Below, one piece after another: positions 11,526-26,725 of a stretch of DNA of 64,000 nucleotides. The position numbers and the translations under genes were made by a program. Position 1 is the first letter of the stretch, and every line of letters starts with the position of its first letter. Source of the DNA: Juglans regia (Eukaryota > Streptophyta > Magnoliopsida > Fagales > Juglandaceae). The stretch covers positions 29,215,370-29,279,369 of the forward strand of contig NC_049904.1 of the NCBI RefSeq assembly GCF_001411555.2. The letters run 5' to 3'. Below the pieces are notes generated by a model. That model was not told the DNA's origin. It saw only the letters and a list, made by a program, of their open reading frames with translations, and made no database searches.

Positions 11526-12719
11526 CAAATATTACATCCAATTGAGTTCTATGCAGCTCCTATTAATTCACGGTCCACCAATAAACAAAATCATAGACAG
11601 TGACAAGATATATGGAAATATTGTCATAAATCCCTCCAAATGCCAATTTTCCCCAACTTCTGAATTGAAAACAAAAAAAAAGGAAAATTGATCATTAAAA
11701 TATATGAACCTTAAAACGCTATTGATTATCTACTCGAACCAAGCATGCAATAGGAAAAAGGACACAGACGAAAAACAATAATATGAAGTTGGTAATATTT
11801 TGCTCCCATATAGCAAGATCATTAAATAACAACACTGGAATACAAGAGCACTTACAGTTCTTAGCTTTGACCAGACATTAAAAAAAAAAAGAACAACAAA
11901 AGAAAAGACATTGCTGAAAGATAGCTCAATAGAGTAAGAACGAGGTTTGAATCGTAGGTTGTATAATTTGGGATTTAATAGAAGAAATAAGAAAGCAATT
12001 GTTCTTTTTTTTGCTCATATCTGCATTTGAGAAACTGATGCCGTAATAAAACAATCAGTCAGACAACAGCCATATCAGATAACTGGAATTCGTAATTCTA
12101 GGGATAGTAGATGTCAAGAGTTAATTCTGAACAACTAAACAGACAGACCATTGATTTTATAAACTTAGTTTGACAAGAATTAGCATTTCTCCTCGTTAAA
12201 GAACAGAAAACACTCCAAATGAACTACAAAACGAACCCTTGAATTTCTTCCAAGTAGAATTATAAACGACACTTAATAAAGAAATAAAAATCTGATGGAG
12301 GATTCATTGTAATCAAATGAAACATAACTTCCTTTCCCAGAATTTAGTTCGTTTTAACAGTGTCTTACTAAAAGTGAAAAATGTAGAAGAACAAAATTAG
12401 ACTGCTACAAGAAAATTAAGAACTTGCAATCAAAAAGAAAGGAAAGCACCCAAATTGACAAAGTTCATGCACTACCAAAACTAGCAATCCTCGACTAAAA
12501 CAAAAAGTTTACGAAAGAAAATGAGACATACTGTGGAAGATCGCTGTTCTTCGTTATTTTGACACCTAAAATGATGCCGTGGAGCTTGGGGGAACGAGCG
12601 AAAACAAAGAAAAGCCGTGATACTGTGTGTGTCAGAGAGGGAGAGAGAGAGAGAGGAGGGGGGCCGGGGGGGCTTTATTATGCCTTATGCGCTGACTGAG
12701 AGAGTACAGTATCAGAGAA
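11526..12719 (-). other. 5' UTR, leader intron and promoter region of the DUF688 gene
   Basis: No open frame of note. A donor (CTTCCACA|GTATGT on the minus strand, near 12530) would end a non-coding first exon. The preceding sequence has a purine-rich GAGAGAGAG tract at about 12637-12660 and a short GC-rich patch, as often seen near plant transcription starts. Confidence 0.4.
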
Positions 12720-13219
12720 AGTGATAAAAATATTTATATTAGGATTTCTTAAAACTTGTAATGAGATTTGCGTATGCAAAATCATGCCATTATTTTTCAG
12801 TCCAATTAATATTTAAGACTATATCTGGGGGAAGAAGAAGAAGGACGTGGAGGAGGAGGTTCGTGAACAGGGGGGGCGTTCATGATAGCTTCTGTTTGGT
12901 TTCTGTAATAATTTACATGATATGGCTGAGATTGATTGGGTGGTGTGGACAGAAACTTGCAGTTGAAGAAGATCATGATCATTCTTTTGTCAATTTGGCT
13001 CGAATGTACCGACACATTCTTTTCTTTAAATTAAAAATAAACATTCGAGTTTCATAAATAAATAAATATTGTCAGTTCATTTTTTAATACGATGATGTTT
13101 TTGTTAGATAAAAAAATAATATACAAATAAAACTTTAGTTATTTTATCAATATGATTTACCAAACAACATCACAGGTTTTTGGCGTAAGAAGATTCCTCT
13201 GGTTATCTATAATCTAATA
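12720..13219. other. Intergenic region upstream of the DUF688 gene
   Basis: Two overlapping open frames on opposite strands (12761-13057 and 12806-13015) arise from a GAAGAAGAAG/GGAGGAGG purine tract and resemble nothing I know. I see no gene here. Confidence 0.4.
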
Positions 13220-13806
13220 CTTAAGGTGTAATCCGTCCGTTCCGTCCGGTTTTAGAGATATTTTAAAATCAAATTGATATATACTATTTTGAAATTTAAA
13301 GAATTTATACTATATTGATTATATTTTTAAATTTGTATTTTCAATTTTACCAATTTTGTTCTGATTCGGTCTAATATATATATAGTATATATTATATAGT
13401 ATGTATTATATAGTATATATTATAGTGATCATATATTATAATTGTATTATAGACTATAATGATATATTATAGTAAGTAATATAGTATTAGTATAATTGTT
13501 AATACAATAGACTATAGTGATAATATATGATTATTTATATAAGATTTTGAGATTTATTATTATATTAATTAGTAATTTATCATATAATATAAAATTATTT
13601 TATATATTATATATAAATGATATATAATATAAAAAATTAAAATATATATATGAATCGGTCCAGTCCAATTCGGTATGGTATTAGAAAAAAAAATCAGAAC
13701 CAGACTTATTTTAACCGGTTCCCGAACCGAACCGAATCCTGTATCGGACCAAATCCACTAGTCCAATTTACCGGATCACTGAATTTTTTTTTTTTTTTTT
13801 CACCAT
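13220..13806. repeat. Diverged hAT-like MITE, relative of the 5036 element
   Basis: The left end (AAGGTGTAATCCGTCCG, then CCGGTTTTAG) and right end (CCAAATCCACTAGTCC, poly-T, CACC) match the layout of the element at 5036-5717: GGTGTAA end, accggtt-rich flanks and a TA-rich core. A poly-T run of about 18 bases interrupts the right end. No target duplication could be assigned. Confidence 0.5.
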
Positions 13807-14448
13807 ACTGATACTAAATACTTTATTCACATTTAATTTATTTAATTCAAATCCATATAATTATAATATATGGTGCTCCCTGCCTAACCCAAAGCTTTAA
13901 AGTCAAGTTTAGAAAAATATGCATGTTACTACTATATTCTCTGGGTCCCTTCAATTCCTTGATTTTGTCATTTCCTTGTACTTAAATTTCAAATTTGTTC
14001 CTTGAGTTCATTTTTCAAGAAAATTCTGGTGTTAAAATATTTATTAAATAATTAAATTGATTTTATTTATGAATTGAAAATGAATTTTACAATCTTAAAA
14101 TATATAAATTCCACGCATATATATATATATATATAAATTAATTATAATTACATTACGCGTCAAATTGTGGAAAGTAGAAAAAGTTAAAAACCTCGCAGAA
14201 TTTTGGAGGTATATAGATTGATATGGCCCCCATAGCCATAGGTGCAGTCCCGTGATTTTGGCTGTCCGCCAATCTTGACTGAGTTATAAGAATTCATATT
14301 GAGAAAAAGACAACACATTACTAAAGCATTTGGATCTAAAGCTATTAGCTTTAGCTCCCTTAATATCTGATTTTCACCATTGAAGTAAATCAAATCATTT
14401 TGATCAATTCAGAACCGATCACATCTGAAACACTTGACCTTGCAGAGC

Positions 14449-14583
14449 TGCCCATATTCCAAATAATGGGAAAGCTCTGGTCCCTCCTGGATGCTCTAAT
14501 AACATTATCTGGCCTGCTCAAATGGCCGCATTTGCTTCTCAAGCAGATTTCATTGCATTACCACTCAAGACTAGAGCATGTTC
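14449..14583 (+). pseudogene. Unidentified coding-like fragment
   Basis: One frame reads through about 45 codons without a stop and with a protein-like composition (AHIPNNGKALVPPGC, then WPAQMAAFASQADFIALPL). Upstream in the same frame there are stops (near 14423 and 14432). I do not recognise the family. It may be a relic of a gene or transposon, or chance. Confidence 0.2.
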
Positions 14584-14689
14584 ATTCTGCGTTTTCAAAG
14601 AGGGATCAGAGACCCTCAACGGGTTATCTTAACGTGATATCATATGATCTATAAATAATAATAAATAATAGTAATCAATTGATCTCATA

Positions 14690-15092
14690 TCACCTCACTA
14701 TCCAATCATAGCTATGGATAAATTTGAGGAGTAAGATGAGATGAAGATTTTATAAATAGTAATTAGTTAGTTTGTAAATAGTAGTGAAATAGTTTGAATT
14801 TAATATTTATAAGATTTTGGGAAAGGAAATAGATAAAGTTTAATAAGAAATATAATAAAGTTAAAATATTATTATAATATAATTTTTTAATACTATTTTG
14901 TTTGAGAATTTGAAAAAATTAAATTATTTTTTATTTTTTGTTTGAAAGTATAGGAAAATTGTAATGATTAGTTTGAAAATTTTGTAATAATTAGTTTGAA
15001 AGTATTTATATTTGAGTGATATTTAAAAAGAAGATAGGATGAGATGAGATGATAATTTTGAAATGAAAATTTTCTTTTCAAACAAGCCCTTA
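14690..15092. repeat. Long MITE of the GATGAGATGAGATG family
   Basis: The sequence opens with AAGATGAGATGAAG and GTAAATAGTAGTGAAATAG modules. It has an AT-rich core with AATATTATTATAAT, and ends GGATGAGATGAGATGATAAT, then CAAACAAGCCC followed by TTA. This is the same architecture as 62380-62745. The left boundary is approximate. Confidence 0.5.
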
Positions 15093-15249
15093 GTCTCTTA
15101 TCTCTAATTAATAAAAGAAAAATGTTTGCACAGTAAATTATCATCATTCCTAAAATTAATCGATGTTGAGGGAGATACACTAATATTCGACATTGCATCT
15201 CACGCGCCCATTTTTAAAGCGAATATTATAAACATACACAATAAATATA

Positions 15250-15430
15250 AGAGAAATGTTATAGCCATAAAAAAAATTTATAAAAATAAATTTATAAGCT
15301 GACATAATTTTTTATGATACATTAGATCTATTTTATAATAAAAATAATTTTATAATCTAACGTATTACATTAAGTTACGTCAATTTATACGTTTATTTTT
15401 CTATTATCTTTTTGTAATTAAAATATTTCT
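15250..15430. repeat. AT-rich MITE, TTTTATAATCTAACGTATTAC family
   Basis: A block including AATAAAAATAATTTTATAAT then CTAACGTATTACAT recurs near 48130-48305 and 61775-61950. Ends are AGAGAAATGTTATAG at the left and AAAATATTTCTCTAAA at the right, forming a short inverted repeat (AGAGAAAT/ATTTCTCT). Confidence 0.5.
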
Positions 15431-16142
15431 CTAAATATAAAAATCATCTAAGAACCAAGAAGCTAAACGGGAAGTTCTAATAAGGGTAATGACCTTACAC
15501 CTCTTTTATTATTCTTTTACTACCCAATTTTTTTTGTTATTTAAATCTGGATTAAAAATTTTAGAATATGGCCTTTTTACATAATTTAGAAGAAGATAAA
15601 TTCAATCAACTAATGTAATCGTATAATTTAATTAAAAATAAATTGAATTTTATAAAAATTGATATTATAAATTACACGATTTTGTTGCTTTATTGAATTT
15701 ATCTTCTTTTAAATTATACAATAATATCCTTTTTTAAGATTTTTAATCTAGATTCAAAAAATAAAAAGAAAAAAATAATTAAATAGTAAAACAGTCGCAA
15801 AAGAGGTAGCCTTTTTAATAAATACTAGCGGTGACTAACGTGCAAAGCACGTTTGCCATATCCGCTTAATTGAGAAAATAAATAAATAATAATTTTTAAT
15901 ATTAAAATAATTTAATATATATGAATAAAATTATTATTTATTTATATTCATCATTTATTATGGAATTTAGATTATATTCAGTAATTTATTAAATTATATT
16001 CATCATCTATTAAAAATATTCAGTAAAACTTTATCATTTATTTAATGATGAAAAAATAATATTTTATAAATTAAAATTGATTTTAAGTGTATGATATAAT
16101 ATTATTCTCTTAAAAATATTCAGTAAAATTTTATCTTTTACT

Positions 16143-17246
16143 TAATGATGAAAAATTAATATTTTATAAATTAAAGTTAATTTTAAGTGTATGGTAAAAT
16201 ATTTATATTTTAGTTATTTGTTTTATGTTAGTTTAAATCAATATTTAAACTTCTATCGTTAGATTAAATCTGAAGAATAAAGATGAAGGGTTGTAATTTA
16301 AAACCTAAAAACTAACATTTTCCCCACGCACGTTTGTCTAATTTAATTAATTAAGAATATTATCATATTTAAATTATGTTAAAATTTTAATTATTTACAT
16401 AATTTTAATGTCTTAAAAATATTTAGTAAAATTTTATTATTGTTTAAATTTTATTATTTAGTAAATTAGTTTAAATTAATGTTTAAATTTCTATTGTTAG
16501 ATCAAATCTAAAAATTTAAAATGAAGAATTGAGATTAATTTCTTAAAAATATTTAATAAAATTTTATTATTTATTTAATTTATTTCAATATTTTTAATTA
16601 AATTAATATTTATGTATATTTTAATCAGTATTTTAATTTTTTATTGTTAAATCATTTTGAAGATCACAAAATGAAAGAAGTGAATAAATTCCTATAATGA
16701 TGAAAAATTAATATTTTATAAATTAAAGTTAATTTTAAGTGTATGGTAAAATATTTATATTTTAGTTATTTGTTTTATGTTAGTTTAAATCAATATTTAA
16801 ACTTCTATCGTTAGATTAAATCTGAAGAATAAAGATGAAGGGTTGTAATTTAAAACCTAAAAACTAACATTTTCCCCGTGCACGTTTGTCTAATTTAATT
16901 AATTAAGAATATTATCATATTTAAATTATGTTAAAATTTTAATTATTTACATAATTTTAATGTCTTAAAAATATTTAGTAAAATTTTATTATTGTTTAAA
17001 TTTTATTATTTAGTAAATTAGTTTAAATTAATGTTTAAATTTCTATTGTTAGATCAAATCTAAAAATTTAAAATGAAGAATTGAGATTAATTTCTTAAAA
17101 ATATTTAATAAAATTTTATTATTTATTTAATTTATTTCAATATTTTTAATTAAATTAATATTTATGTATATTTTAATCAGTATTTTAATTTTTTATTGTT
17201 AAATCATTTTGAAGATCCCAAAATGAAAGAAGTGAATAAATTCCTA
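16143..17246. repeat. 552-bp tandem duplication, near identical
   Basis: Unit 1 (16143-16694) and unit 2 (16695-17246) align over their length. I noticed only a few differences, such as CCCACGCACG versus CCCGTGCACG and GATCACAAAA versus GATCCCAAAA. Each unit ends GTGAATAAATTCCTATA. An older, shorter duplication of the same TTTATAAATTAAA motif lies just upstream (from about 16048). Confidence 0.85.
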
Positions 17247-17259
17247 TATATTTTCTTTT

Positions 17260-17650
17260 CTCCCACAATTTTCCCTCCCCTCTCTCTCTCCTCCCTCGGC
17301 TCACGCGTACGCGGTACGCTGCCTCTCCTCCCAGCCGAATCTTCGGCTGCCCAGCCCGACGCCGCCGTGCGTCGGTGAGCCTCACCGCCTCTTCCACCGG
17401 CACCACCTCACTCCGGCGAGTCTTCCCACACCGGTCTCCCTCTCTCACGCTCTCTCTTCCTCTCTCTCGGCTGTGCACAGCGCGAATGGGTTTGATACTG
17501 CTGCGCCGCCGTACGCCATCCTCCGGCGCCACCACCTCCATGGTAGTCTCGTCTCCCACCGGCCATCCCCCTCCAGCGAGCTCGGCCTCCATCTCCGTGC
17601 CGTTTGCTCCCACGAACGCCCATATCCTCCGGCCTCACGGACGCCCATAT
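17260..17650. other. GC-rich island within AT-rich DNA
   Basis: This patch is GC- and pyrimidine-rich on the plus strand (CTCTCTCTCC, CCGGCACCACC, CTCCGGCG). Open frames run through it in five or more frames on both strands, which is what GC-rich sequence does by chance. None resembles a known protein. It could be a 5' UTR-like region carried by a mobile element. Confidence 0.35.
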
Positions 17651-17689
17651 CTCCTTGTGGTATTTTTGTTTTGTCTCTGTGGTTTTCGT

Positions 17690-17950
17690 TCGAGGATGCA
17701 GAGAGGGACGAGATTTGCGGTTTTGTGATTTTGCCTTGTGGTGATTTTGTTAATTTGTGGTATTTTTGTGAAGATTTTACGATGATTTTATGATTTTACC
17801 GTGTATTTTTGTGATGATTTTATGGAGGATTTGCTGTGGTTTTGCTTCGGTTTGTGATTTGTGACGAGATTTGTGATTTTCCCGTGTGATTTTGCGATTT
17901 TGCCGTGTGAGAGAGGACGCGGTTTTGCGGTTTTGGACGGCACTATTCAT
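17690..17950. repeat. Degenerate T/G-rich repeat
   Basis: Variants of GATTTTGCCGTGTGATTTTG and GATTTTATGATTTTACC recur irregularly through this stretch. No coding capacity was seen. Confidence 0.55.
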
Positions 17951-17990
17951 TCCTGTTCATCTTTATACACGCTTTTAAGATAAAGGAGAT

Positions 17991-19287
17991 ATGTCGACCG
18001 TAATAACTTCAAAACTATCTTCCACGGTAGGTTCTGTAGCGCGAGAAATTTCGAAGGATTGTACTGGGTGGAAATTCCCAATCTGACTTTGAATATATAT
18101 ATATATACACACATACATGTTCGGGAATGGACGGCATACGTGTTAGGACAAGTATCGATTGCCTCATACGTGTATTATGTATACTTGAGAACACGCACAA
18201 TGGTTGCAAAATGGATCGGTTACTGCCTACAGGACAAGTGTAAAGTTTTCCTGCAAATCAAATGCAATTTCCATATTGGAGCAAAATTCCCAGATCTAAA
18301 AACCAGATCTTATGCTAGTGTACTTCAACTGGGATTCATAGAAGTCACTGACTTTTTCACTGCATCAGATACTTTGCTGGGTTTGCCATAGAGATAACAA
18401 GAATTTTACTTTTGCTGCCCCATGAACTTTCAATTTAAGTTATGAGTTTCATTGATCAAAGATGGTAGAGAAGCAAATCTCAAAGAAATGAAAATCACAG
18501 AGAAAAAGAAGCATCTGGTAAACAGCTGAGAATACCATGATTTCAATGTTTCATGTTAAACCAAAGAAAAAAAGAATCCATGTGACAACCTTTCCCACCA
18601 AATATTCTTGAATGCCTCTCAGGAAGGTTATAAAAGGATGAATTATAGAAGACCCTAATCACACTTTTCTGAGGCGGACAGCCTCTGGTTGGGGGCAACA
18701 TTAAAGTTCTGCAATAGAGTATTTCCTGATGCGAACGTTCTCATCTTCATGTGGACAAAGAGCCGCTAAAAAATTTAATATTCATGTGACAACCTTTGAT
18801 TCTTTGTTGCACTGGGCAGTCAATTGGTCAAATATGTAGGGTCCTCTCAAGAATCTTCAGTTTTTTTCACCCCTTACTTCCTCTCACTTTCTCAGTAACT
18901 AAATATGTCTTTGGATTATGGCTTTTATATCACGTTTAGCAGAGTACAAACGGATAGAACTATTCATTCAAGTTTGAACAATGTGAAATTGTATAATAGA
19001 TCACTTGATTACCATTTGGGTACATTACAATGCCTGGACCAGAACGCCTTTGCTGCTTTGAATGTTGTGCTATAAACTTAGAAAAAACAAGTGGACATAG
19101 TTGTAATCAATGAAAATGTTGTTCCAGACACATCATCTGGTGGAAGTATCTGGTTTTGCTTGCAACAAATGTTCAAGAAAGCAATAACAACCCGTCACAG
19201 CAGAATTACACAATGCTGCTGCCTTTTGAAGAAATTGAAATAGTAAGAGTAACGACCTGCAAACTTCATAGAAATCCATTACCTCTC
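17991..19287. other. Region downstream of the cysteine protease gene
   Basis: The right part is the likely 3' UTR of the minus-strand protease gene. The remainder holds no recognised gene; the open frames at 18015-18391 lie over a (TA)/(AC) microsatellite (about 18092-18118) and show no known domain. Confidence 0.4.
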
Positions 19288-22090
<2,803 letters not shown>

Positions 22091-22163
22091 TTTCTCCAAG
22101 TGGAATCCCAAAAAAGGGTTTCCAGGTCCCTGTGAGTTTGATATGTAACATGATTAACGTGTT

Positions 22164-22175
22164 GTATATATATAA
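22164..22175 (-). promoter_or_regulatory. Likely TATA box of the cysteine protease gene
   Basis: A TTATATATATAC box (minus strand) sits about 75 bp before the ATG, which would give a leader of roughly 40-50 bases. Position is the only evidence. Confidence 0.45.
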
Positions 22176-22179
22176 GGTT

Positions 22180-24140
22180 GGAAATACTAACCCTAATTCA
22201 CAGCCTACCAGTCAGCCCAAGAATACTCGTGCTTCCGGCCGCCCTTTCATATTTTAAATTCTACAATGATGAAACTTGCATATTATGTTATGAAGAGACC
22301 AAAATAACATTTGATTTCCCAAACCATTTCACTGTTTTGAGGACATTTTGGTAGTCAGCCTAAGTGGTATTTATCCAGAATAATTTGTTGCATACCAAAT
22401 TATTGTGGTGGTTCTTACTCGTCCGCCATTCAGACCGTTTGACTTTCGAGTGGAAGAGCAGAAGAACAGACCGAGCTAACAGTCAACCAATCTGCATGTT
22501 GGAATTAGTTTTAGAAAGGTTGCTTATGGGAGAGGCTAAAGGCTAAAGGCTAAAGCCATGTCACAGCTGTTCCTGATCACAACATAGTCTTATGATCGAT
22601 GCAGGTGCTGTCTGTTCAGATATGATCAGGAATGTCGTCAAGGATCAGAAATTTTTATTCATAATATTTTTGATAATTCGAGATACATATAGGTACAACG
22701 TGCCATACAGTATAATTTGAGTATATATATGCCTGATCAAGCATCTGATAAAAAGAAGCATATATAAATGGCCTGATCCACCATAAGATTGAAATAAAAG
22801 TACAGATTTTCAGTGAATTTTCAACCCTGATTATAAGTTTGAATTAACTATTTTGATCTATAAACAAATTAACATATTAACTATTTTGATCTAATTACGT
22901 ACGTTAATTAGCATGAAAATAAATCTCAGAAAACCGAGCGATACCTAAAAAAAAAAAAAAAAAAAAAAACCGAGCGGTCTGTCTCTCATCTAATATCAAT
23001 TGGTTCAGTCAATTAAGAAATCAAACCCTAACGTCATAAAAGGAGTCCCATATTGTATTTTATCAGATCAGTAGCAATTAATTAATTCCAGAGTTACTCT
23101 CATGTGGTACTCTCTTCGTCTCCTATTTTCTACTTCTTAATGTTACATGCAGTCGTGGAGTACACAAGTACAGTACAGTCCTTTTAAAAAATAATAAAAT
23201 TTACTATTAAAAAATTAATTTTTTTATCATATGGGTCCTTTATTTATAATTTACTTTTTTAAAAATGATTGTGCGGCGCTTGTATACTCATGATTATAAC
23301 TATTATTTCTCTACACTAAATATATATTCATATCGATATTGATGAAGTATGATTTGATTTGTAATATTTAAATACGTAATTATTTCTTACAAATTAAGTC
23401 CACTAATATGTACATACGGACTTGTGAGTATAATTTTTCTATTAATAACGGAAAAAGGTGAGATTGGTGCCCCTAACTGAAACAATATTTTCAGTTGATA
23501 TATAAGCTTGCAAAAGTTGAAGGGGAAGAATTGAAAAATGGAGTCAAAATTAACGCCTTTGATCATCTCAGTTTTTGTTGATTGATCAGGCGTTAAGAAA
23601 AGGTTTTCCATCATTATGGCTGAGAACTATCCAAGTATTTACCATCTGGTGACCGCTTTAATTTCCTTTTTTTTCTTTTTTTTTTTTTTTGTTACAGTGG
23701 GGGATACTGGCCGGAAGTCTGAAATAGTGATCGGATATACTTTTATGAAAAAATCTATTCATTTTTTTTTTTATCATCTTTTCATTATTTTTTATATTAG
23801 ATAATAGATTTATAAGTATAATATAATAAATAATTTTTAATTATTTACTGTTACATCATAAAATAATGAAAATATAATAAAAAAATAGATAATAAATAGC
23901 ACTTCCTTTTTACTTTTCTAGACAGTAGTGGGTCGGGCTTCTATAGAAAAAACCCAACCTTCTTCGCCACAAATAGAAAAGTGCATTATCCAATCTTTAA
24001 AGTAAATGCTAATCAATTGACTACAAATCTCCAAAAAAACAAATTTCCTTTTTCTTTTTAATTTGTAAAGCTAAAGAATTGAGGGGGCGAAACATATGGC
24101 TTTGGTTTTCATACAAGATGCAATTAAGTGTACATGTCAT
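22180..24140. other. Intergenic region
   Basis: No gene was recognised. The region contains a poly-A run near 22950-22970, a MITE at 23135-23312 and several poly-T runs (about 23668-23690). The small open frames have no family resemblance. Confidence 0.45.
23135..23312. repeat. MITE of the TGCAGTCGTG family
   Basis: The left arm (TGTTACATGCAGTCGTGGAG) pairs with the right arm (ACTCATGATTATAACTATTA) as imperfect inverted repeats around a core containing TACTATTAAAAAATTAATTT. Relatives are at 32516-32688 and 62757-62935. Confidence 0.55.
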
Positions 24141-24144
24141 TTAG

Positions 24145-24310
24145 ACGTTTGGATTCGAAGATAATTTGAAATGAGTTGAAATAGATTGTGAATAGTAATG
24201 AGATGAGTTGTGAATAGTAGTGAGATTTGTGAGTTAAAATTACTGAATAGTAATGAATAGTAATAAGATGAGTTGAGATGAGCTGAGATGTCCTGCAAAT
24301 CCAAACAAGT
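24145..24310. repeat. MITE of the GAGATGAGTTGAGATG family
   Basis: It begins GACGTTTGGATTCG and ends TGCAAATCCAAACAAG, an inverted GTTTGGATT/AATCCAAAC pair. The interior (GTGAATAGTAATGAGATGAG) is nearly the same as 7200-7381. Confidence 0.65.
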
Positions 24311-25493
24311 GGTGATCATTTCATATGATATTATATACAAATCTTTTTATCAGTTTGAGTATTTGGAATAAATAATAATTTCACAGATACATATCTTGAA
24401 AGGAAGAATAACGGAAGGATCATGAGAAGAAAAGGAAGAGGAGTTGGGCGTTGGTCTAAAGAGAGAGAAACTAGGAATAGATCAGATCAGGTTTAGAACG
24501 AAATGTATATATGTGAGGACAACATATTAATTTGCCCTAAAGTCTCAACCAATATTTATCGTTAATAATTAATTATTAGTTCATTGATTAGCAAAGTCTC
24601 CAAAGTCCAAAGTCAAGCAAAGCATGCATGTGGCTGATAACCCTGCACGATTATCTAGCATGGGCCGCGTAGTAAATTCCTTAAAATATCTTCTAGCTAG
24701 CTTCATCAAATATATTTAAGAAAATAATTCTTTTTTTTTTTTTTAAAGTTAGGTACGTCTAAATATTAATAATATATTTTCAGGGAAAAAAGGTCGAAAA
24801 ACTACATCAAGTTTGATAACAATTCTGATCAAGAAGATTATAAGTTGCAGCCCACTATTGGACAAATGATAGTTATGATAAGTATTATACAATTTTTTTT
24901 AAAAAAAAAGTAAATAAATATAAAATTTATATTAAGAAAATAATTTTTTAATAATAATTTTTTTTTTTTTCCAAAACAACTTTACGTATGTCTGACGGTT
25001 GGTTATTGATAGCATTCCCAAGACTGTTAAAATTTTCCCAGAAAAAAAAAAAAAAAAAGAATTATGTACGTCATGACTTGCATAGTTGCACGTGGGTAGG
25101 CCAAGGACAAAAAGGTCTTTCGTCCCATTAGAAGCTATGGCTTGTATTTGGGAGCTTCAAGTTTGTCTCTGCACGGAATTATATATTTGTCTGAGCAAAT
25201 GTATTTTGTTGAGGATAAACATAGATAGTTGCGAGCGAATTCTCGTCGTCGTATATGAACGAAAACTACAATTTCCTCACTCGAAACGAGAAACATTCAA
25301 ATAATATTTATTATTTATTAAATACTATTCAAAATATATATTTATAACACAAACAATAATAAATGATCGTTGTAGCCCGAACCCGCCATTAATTTTATAC
25401 ATGAATAATACATTTTACTTATAATATATATGATCTTGCATAACCCCAATAAAGAAAAGTTTAAAATCTTGCAAGTGGTTTTTGTTACGTTAA
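24311..25493. other. Intergenic region
   Basis: Low-complexity AT-rich DNA with several poly-A and poly-T runs (about 24731, 24895, 24960, 25041). Nothing coding was recognised. Confidence 0.45.
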
Positions 25494-25686
25494 GCTGCGT
25501 TTGAATGTTGAAGTGGATTGAGTTGAATTGAGTTGAGATGATAAAATATTGTTAGAATATTATTTTTTAATATTATTATTATTTTGAGATTTGAAAAATT
25601 GAATTGTTTATTATATTTTATGTTAAAATTTAAAAAAATTATAATAATGAATTGAGATGAGTTGAGATGGATTGATAATCCAAACT
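25494..25686. mobile_element. PIF/Harbinger-like MITE
   Basis: The element opens GCTGCGTTTGAATGTTGAAG and closes GATAATCCAAACT, with TAA on both sides (25491-25493, 25687-25689). Three-base TWA duplications are the mark of PIF/Harbinger elements. It lies in opposite orientation to the copy at 26087-26266. Confidence 0.6.
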
Positions 25687-26086
25687 TAATGTTTCTTTTG
25701 AAAGTAATTAATATATATATATATATGGTTCATGATTTTTAAGGAATTGCTGGTTGAAATATATAGTTAAACTATTTTTTTTTTTTAAATACACAAGAGT
25801 ACTTAAACACTCTATAATTATATATAAGATTATTCAAGTATAATAATAATAACATTAATTTATCCTTTTTTTTTTTTTTTTTTTTTTGTATGATGAGCAG
25901 GTCAATGACGTCAATTGGCAGCAACTTTTTTTGACGAGTGAGAATATGATTCTGTTCTGAACTCTTGTTCGTTTTTTTCGGCTAGTCAGAGGGAATCTCT
26001 TTTCCTTACAAGAGTTTTGAATCCATTAGCAACGCCTAGGCGCGATAAAAAAGCCTGCCGCCTATGATTACTTTGTTATGTTCTAA

Positions 26087-26266
26087 GGGTGAGTTTGGTT
26101 TCTAAACTCATCTCAACTCATCATTACAATTTTTTCAAATTTCAATACAAAATATAATAAATAATTTAACTTTTTCAAATTCCAAAATAATAATAATATT
26201 AAAAAATAATATTCTAACAATATTTTATCATCTCAACTCAACTCACTTCAACATCCAAACACAACC
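26087..26266. mobile_element. PIF/Harbinger-like MITE with TAA duplication
   Basis: The ends GGGTGAGTTTGG and CCAAACACAACC are inverted and are flanked by TAA at 26084-26086 and 26267-26269. The minus-strand sequence matches the copy at 25494-25686 over most of its length (ATATTGTTAGAATATTATTT is shared). It sits about 400 bp beyond the stop codon of the PYL gene. Confidence 0.7.
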
Positions 26267-26494
26267 TAAATCGAGGCACTTCCAAAATCACTTTACGATC
26301 GAACTCATGAGACTCGGCGCATGCAAGCGTAGGATTAGATCAGGAGCCCAGTTCCCATAACTTGATTAAAAAACTTGAAGATATTAAGCAAAAAAAAGAA
26401 CAAGTTATAGCAATTTTTGGATGCAAAACTCAAGGGGTCATATATAGATTCCCCATGATCAGTCTTGTCATGAGTCATCTTATATGCCACATGT

Positions 26495-26529
<35 letters not shown>

Positions 26530-26725
26530 GCTGAATCTGAATCTGATCTGAATCCGAATCCTCAGAACATTTTCTTACTAGGATATGATCCTCGTAATAT
26601 GTGTGTGTGTATTATATATATATATATAATAGTATGTATATAGATTTTGGAAAATATAAAGAACTTATTAAAAATCAAGATTCCCTGCACGAGCCATCTT
26701 CTCGGTCATCCTAGCCAAACACTTA

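Larger units (their letters stand above)
15830..17990. mobile_element. Unclassified non-autonomous element with palindromic GTGCAAAGCAC start
   Basis: The left part starts ACTAGCGGTGACTAACGTGCAAAGCACG, containing the palindrome GTGCAAAGCAC. It continues as an AT-rich body with a 552-bp tandem duplication, then turns abruptly GC-rich (17260-17650) and ends in a T/G-rich degenerate repeat. The change of composition and the repeats point to a composite mobile element. Inverted ends were not found, so the class (Helitron-like or other) and limits are uncertain. Confidence 0.35.

Noticed and set aside
17185..17793. Open frames on both strands in the GC-rich patch
   Set aside because: Overlapping frames in several phases, all low-complexity; GC-rich DNA has few stops by chance.
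26362..26643. 93-codon plus-strand frame rich in Ile/Tyr
   Set aside because: It translates a TA microsatellite downstream of PYL.
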